From Bacteroidota bacterium (lineage in GTDB: Bacteria; Bacteroidota; Bacteroidia; Chitinophagales; Chitinophagaceae): DNA of 46,622 nucleotides. The stretch spans positions 1 to 46,622 of the forward strand of contig JAFDXE010000033.1 in the NCBI GenBank assembly GCA_018268085.1. The letters run 5' to 3'. Position 1 is the first letter of the stretch. Each line of letters begins with the position of its first letter. This document shows positions 46,601-46,622 of the stretch, piece by piece. A program made the translations under genes and the position numbers. The notes under the pieces are model-generated. The model was not told the DNA's origin, made no database searches, and saw nothing but the letters and a program-made list of their open reading frames with translations.

Positions 46601-46622
46601 CAGTGGAGCGTTCTGCCAGAAT
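34611..46622 (+). CDS. Giant adhesin-like surface protein, paralogue of the preceding gene (partial, C terminus beyond window)
   Basis: At least 4004 residues, frame open from ATG 34611 to the last base. Signal peptide about 1-42 with a long basic n-region (KKQFRFVIRMFMLVCLF, cleavage after SRA). Residues 44-259: an N-terminal 'VPVTG module' (YFNVPVTGYNTDVV). About 262-375: fibronectin-III-like. About 380-1310: beta-helix; its middle (36930-37990) repeats a FYGxYN coil. It closes with DDFDGDTRNVSTPDIGADEF. From about 1440 on: Ig-like ladder with six split Ig domains whose inserts are RTQLL-type modules (38976-39570, 40344-40940, 43174-43770, 44525-45100), a second VPVTG module (41737-42420) and a WWDDLD domain (45812-46423). 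The last residues (RPTATISGSGAFCQN) align with a point about 640 residues before the end of the first giant, so PKD-like repeats and a T9SS sorting domain are expected beyond the edge (inference). Confidence 0.93.
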   Translation, partial: MQQLTHVFETGKKINLNKKQFRFVIRMFMLVCLFCSFLNSRAQYFNVPVTGYNTDVVANGVGAASASTSGTFDNTQYTLAASDWNFTGSCSALSFFMPTSGTVNANSTIASGLVYNLQPYNANNDLRIPATGSGAGSGTLTLVTPVSASKLFLLYGVGNGPITAGINVTVTFTDLSTQVFTGLTGLDWFATTNPAISNLGRIDRNATPACVNTSTGGPQLFDLALQLNGINFTKLVQSITVEKTTSGNTLNIMAVGMQSPCAVPGNGPTGFTQGATTISSIAGSFTAATSAPTGYLVVGYPNGATPVDPVNGTTYTTGNILGTGNVIQSSASTSFSTSGLTANTTYDGYIYSYNTGATCGGPIYNKVDVLSGSLTTSSCSGLPGGTYSVGPTGNYTSIGAALTAISGGITGPVILELEGTYLSSVESFPIVFPSNACIGPVNSLTIRPSASATNLSITSSNVTGTINFNGATYVTIDGRPGGTGTTSQLTVSNTNAGTSYAVQFTGDARFNTIKYTTVTSRNTSAASGTIVFTGGLVFGNDLNTIDNCSILDGSSTPLNAIYSAGTSTSVDNSNNTISNCNIANYFGAATASNGIFLASNSSGWTISNNKFYQTVSRTPTTGTANRAIQILTASGGNYTISGNIIGYASNTGTGTTTYAGAFANRFVGIEITSSNSLVSSIQGNTITNISVTSSTAGAQATPVFGGIVILGGNHNIGTITGNTIGAATGTGAIAISSSVSSYYVDGIYSTSTGTVTISNNNIGSINATGTTASVSCLFYGIWCLGTSGNATVTNNVVGSTSTANSIVVGTDLTSTASHIFYGIRCDNTGTPTVGGGSGLGNTVQNVTVRTTGSASFYGYYNGSTSVAPVYSYNTLTGVAMGWTTTNSTGTFYGMYNGTTLSSLLTISNNSFQNITNLNISGTMYITYNSNSTPNVNFQNNTINNITRASGLNGTMYCFYNGSSPTGIQNFTGNTITNLSTSATSGTGTFYGLYNLTSSSSTWNVISNTVSQITAGSGGGYGLYIGYGNVTCNGNTVNNFATSGTTYGIYLGGSVTTGGALFNNTVYSISSSGTSSTVYGINTAATSPTIYKNKVYDISSSGTAGIVYGIYTNGGTTLNIYNNLVGDLRATASSLTAPAPSVAGLYINSGTTVNAYYNTIQLNASSTGTNFGTAAVYTTSTPTTINLRNNIFSNTSTASGTGKTVAFQRASTALTNYAATANNNLFYGGIAGASNLIYFDGTNADQTIGTFKTRMSTRDQASVAENPPFLSVSGGSSNFLHINTATSTQIESGAAPIATFTDDFDGDTRNVSTPDIGADEFNGVAAVVVSINSISINPTGNLCSPALRTVTANTTAGNSAITTVTINYSLNGVSQSPITMTGGDPSIGQTSTWTGTIPVSGSGVTVAWSVSASDAITTKSSTGTPYTDDPLSGVTLAASVSANPVCALSATNLSALAFKPGQAKTVGAGATTTATYPNPIYSNWANNKMQILYRASELTAAGLAAGNITALSFPLTSTSTTGRTNFTINIAHTSATVVSTTFLTPTFTQVYTTASYVPFVGTNSFAFGTGAGSSSSFNWDGTSNLLLQICWDNTASTATEASTAVADNTSFVSVVSYNRTSTTGTPVCGITVTGTSTYSVRPTITFTGTGSSTLTSYSWSDGTNTVGTGNPLTVYPPANTTYTVTGTDANGCTVVSSPLTVNTTALPASPGGNNSTQCGTAAPAAFVTTAGGGAGFKWYDAQIGGTLLQSGGALYTTSISTTTHFWVSESDGTCESARTEVIATVNTPDPVTASSNGPICLNSSLQLTATVTNGTNGNNYNYVWTANPATGSGIPSSQSGGVGTFGSPSSTSVTPTAAGTYTYTVTGTDATLGCVTIATVIVTVKPLPFINSVTATPTTVCAGTNVTLNGTTSTASSQTIQVGSGTGTVGTTTAVGALYGGYWGNGHAQVLFRASELTALGFLPGNLTGLSIDISSLPTSPAVSTYNNYTIKIGSTSATAITTFQSPTFTTVFGPTSYTPVVGNNVHPFSTPFNWDGVSNIIVDYCFSNQVTGTVGSPQNTITVTSFGSFVNYNADGSGGAGACTTTTVSNASSNRPNIKFTGQVGSIGAGSLNWTWNPGSVSGANVIVNPTTTTVYTVTATDPVSSCSSTATVNVTVNPIPPAPSGNNGTDQCGTALTDASVSSNATDPQSPAFFKWYLVPTGGTPVQTGNPTTFIQPISSTTDFYVSEVSVNGCEGPRVHISTIVSDPDILTVTTDAPSNAVCANGSFNISSSYTPNFNAFATFELTASGGAASGVTGTVSLTPNGTGDGSDPYSVTPTATGSYTYTITAIDPDKGCTSVGTVVVTVNALPLIEPVTASATTVCSGTSVTLNGSASTQYLNVPVTGFNQDVVANGTGAASASTTSTFDNAQYTLAASDWNFSGSCAALTNYMPVNRQVPANPTVAIGLIYQLQSYNANNDLRIPATGSGTGSGTLTLVTPVKMKNLYLLYAVGNGPITSGINVTVNFTDASSQSFTGLTGLDWFASTNPAIQDLGRIDRTVTPACATTTTGGPRLFDLALAISAGNYNKLVQSIDIAVTSGTSTLNIMAVGRENPDYTAQGTLTWGWQPGSLSGASVTVNPTTTTTYTATATNSNGCNAQSTITVNVNPLPNNPIGSNSSQCGLHIPTASVTTGGGGGNGTFNWYSASTGGTLLQSSTSATYTTAISSTTTFYVSEMGTNGCESGRTAVTVTVSAPPTVNTTGSTTAVCLNGNVTLNASSTETGYSYVWTANPSTGSGITGSLPGSALGTSTNTITPTAAGTYTYTVTASESTNGCANAATVITNVNPLPPINSVSASATTVCAGVSTTLSATAGSFAPGQAVSGVNSGTTTTSSTIGAMYGLYYGNGHAQALYTAAELSAAGMIAGNITSISTNVGSIGNGTALQGYTIKIAATNATSLSAFLSPTFTTVFGPANYNPVVGTNTHTFATPFVWDGTSNILIDYCFSNQITGTSTTAVTSDYTTTGYNSFINYQVDGTTGATACTTTTVTNTSANRPLITFGGIVGTDVTGTFAWQWNPGALSGSSVVATPTSTTVYTVTATNPVTSCSAQTTITVNVNQLPNNPIGSNSSQCGFGVPSASVTTGGGGGNGTFNWYSASTGGTLLQSSTSATYTTPISSTTTFYVSEMGTNGCEGGRTPVTVTVSTPPTVNTTGSTSVVCLNGTVTLNATSSETNYSYVWTANPSTGSGITGSLPGSASGTSSNTITPTAAGSYTYTVTASETINGCSNTATVIVTVNPNPPVNAVAANPPTICAGGSTTLSGTAGTFVPGTTTVGTTTTSIGGNDGNPYRSGNGTGNQIRTQLLYTAAELTAAGLTQGNITSIGFTTQSSSTGTVTGFTIEMGTTAVSSLTSTFETTPMTTVFTQASFTPLSTGLNVHTFSTPFFWNGTSNIIVNICQTNSISGTATVSAYTPSYASNTHKATSTTSCTSATGTAVATKPITTFGGQIGTNVTGNYNWVWNPGNLSGSSVVVSPTTTSAYTATATDPITGCFTVSAPVTVSVTPVGANASASPSTPVCAGSSVTLSAGATGGSPFTYSWASTPAGTYTPNVNGNITVNPTVTTTYTVTVTDACSNSTTSSVTVTVNPLPTVGITPSATTYCNPGGVVPSLTANGALTYTWSPSVGLSAITGGTVSASPSATTVYTVTGTDGNGCQNTGTATVTVNPNVTGLTASVTPTTICAGSNLSLSSSATLNGAVSGYTMNANSGVAFVDISATGTSVGTLSDDSEHNISIPSFSFDGVVYTAARVGTNGAIVLGATTGEITFSNVALPSTGNSAGNIFLAPWWDDLDVNLGGTIKTQTVGNKFIIEYDAIDHNSFTTGTVTFEVQLDLLTNQIHFVYQDVIFGSSTYDAGASATVGIQRSSSSAVQYSLNTASLTNGQSITFTPTYTQLPINYTWSGPGGFNSTQQNPTAIASVTGTYTVTATAASGSGCSATTTTATVTVNPRPTATISGSGAFCQN
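34740..35388 (+). repeat. VPVTG module, N-terminal copy
   Basis: About 216 residues from YFNVPVTGYNTDVVANG to TLNIMAVGMQS, directly after the signal peptide. A second copy in the same gene lies at 41748-42396; about two thirds of residues agree by eye, with blocks such as YTLAASDWNF, YNANNDLRIPATGSG, VGNGPIT and TGLTGLDWFA shared. Confidence 0.92.
36930..37990 (+). repeat. Beta-helix coil repeats (FYGxYN)
   Basis: About ten coils of 25-35 residues, each with an FYG(I/M/L)Y(N/x) or YGIY strand, then an NNTxxNI-type turn: LFYGIWCLG, FYGYYNGST, FYGMYNGTT, YCFYNGSS, FYGLYNLTS, YGLYIGYG, YGIYLGGS, YGINTAAT, YGIYTNGG. Typical stacking repeats of a right-handed parallel beta-helix. Confidence 0.8.
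41748..42396 (+). repeat. VPVTG module, internal copy inserted in an Ig-like domain
   Basis: Residues about 2380-2595 (YLNVPVTGFNQDVVANG to TLNIMAVGREN) repeat the N-terminal module. It lies between VCSGTSVTLNGS and LTWGWQPG, which are the two halves of one Ig-like domain. Confidence 0.92.
42561..43173 (+). repeat. Ig-like pair, copy 1 of a recent duplication
   Basis: Encodes LPNNPIGSNSSQCG to VCAGVSTTLSAT. It is nearly the same protein sequence as 43914-44524 (blocks NGTFNWYSASTGGTLLQSS, TTFYVSEMGTNGCE, YVWTANPSTGSGITGSLPG), while third codon positions differ often. Confidence 0.9.
43914..44524 (+). repeat. Ig-like pair, copy 2 of a recent duplication
   Basis: Partner of 42561-43173, offset 1353 bases (451 codons). 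The most similar pair of ladder units in the window. Confidence 0.9.

Overview
The window looks like chromosomal DNA of a Bacteroidota bacterium, most likely from the Chitinophagaceae/Sphingobacteria side. The reasons are: secreted proteins ending in type IX secretion (T9SS type A) sorting domains, a TonB-dependent receptor with an N-terminal carboxypeptidase-regulatory-like domain, many short-signal lipoproteins, promoters matching the Bacteroidota -7 box TAnnTTTG, start codons without clear Shine-Dalgarno sequences, and an S1 protein with a long N-terminal extension. I see no rRNA, tRNA, CRISPR array, insertion sequence or phage module.

Layout, left part (1-24 kb): mostly housekeeping genes in short, often divergent units. 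On the minus strand lie phoH (with its own terminator), then a probable operon of two small lipoproteins, the fluoride channel crcB and the inorganic pyrophosphatase ppa (cut by the left edge). Next come a TonB-dependent receptor, an unknown lipoprotein, ribulose-phosphate epimerase (rpe), a TPR lipoprotein, a secreted beta-propeller protein, a YfcE-like phosphodiesterase, homogentisate dioxygenase (hmgA), two small unknown genes, rpsA with a leader hairpin, a 1056-residue T9SS cell-surface protein, an acyl-CoA thioesterase, proline dehydrogenase, and two parts of the ligase-associated DNA repair set (pdeM phosphoesterase and a DEXH helicase) with a small membrane-protein gene between them.

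Layout, right part (24-46.6 kb): two giant, co-oriented, paralogous surface-protein genes. The first is complete (3313 residues). The second is open at the right edge (at least 4004 residues) and has no stop inside the window. Both carry a signal peptide, a right-handed beta-helix region of roughly 900 residues ending in a DxDGDxRNxSTPDIGADEF-type motif, then a ladder of Ig-like domains. The first gene ends in PKD-like repeats and a T9SS type A sorting domain; the second has not reached its C terminus.

The most unusual structure is in this ladder. A particular Ig-like domain recurs ten times. Each time it is split at the same place (after the first Cys strand, VCAGxxxxLSAT-like, and before the YxWxW-like strand) by an inserted globular domain of 140-220 residues. 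At least four unrelated insert types occupy this site, and unsplit versions of similar Ig domains exist in the same proteins. This looks like a scaffold with a swappable domain slot. One insert is a second copy of the second protein's own N-terminal domain.

A second pattern is four intergenic arrays with a 7-bp period, each placed directly 3' of a stop codon and, in the clear cases, spelling TGA-containing heptamers in the sense direction, which puts stop codons in all three frames. All functional statements rest on reading motifs by eye; no database search was possible.
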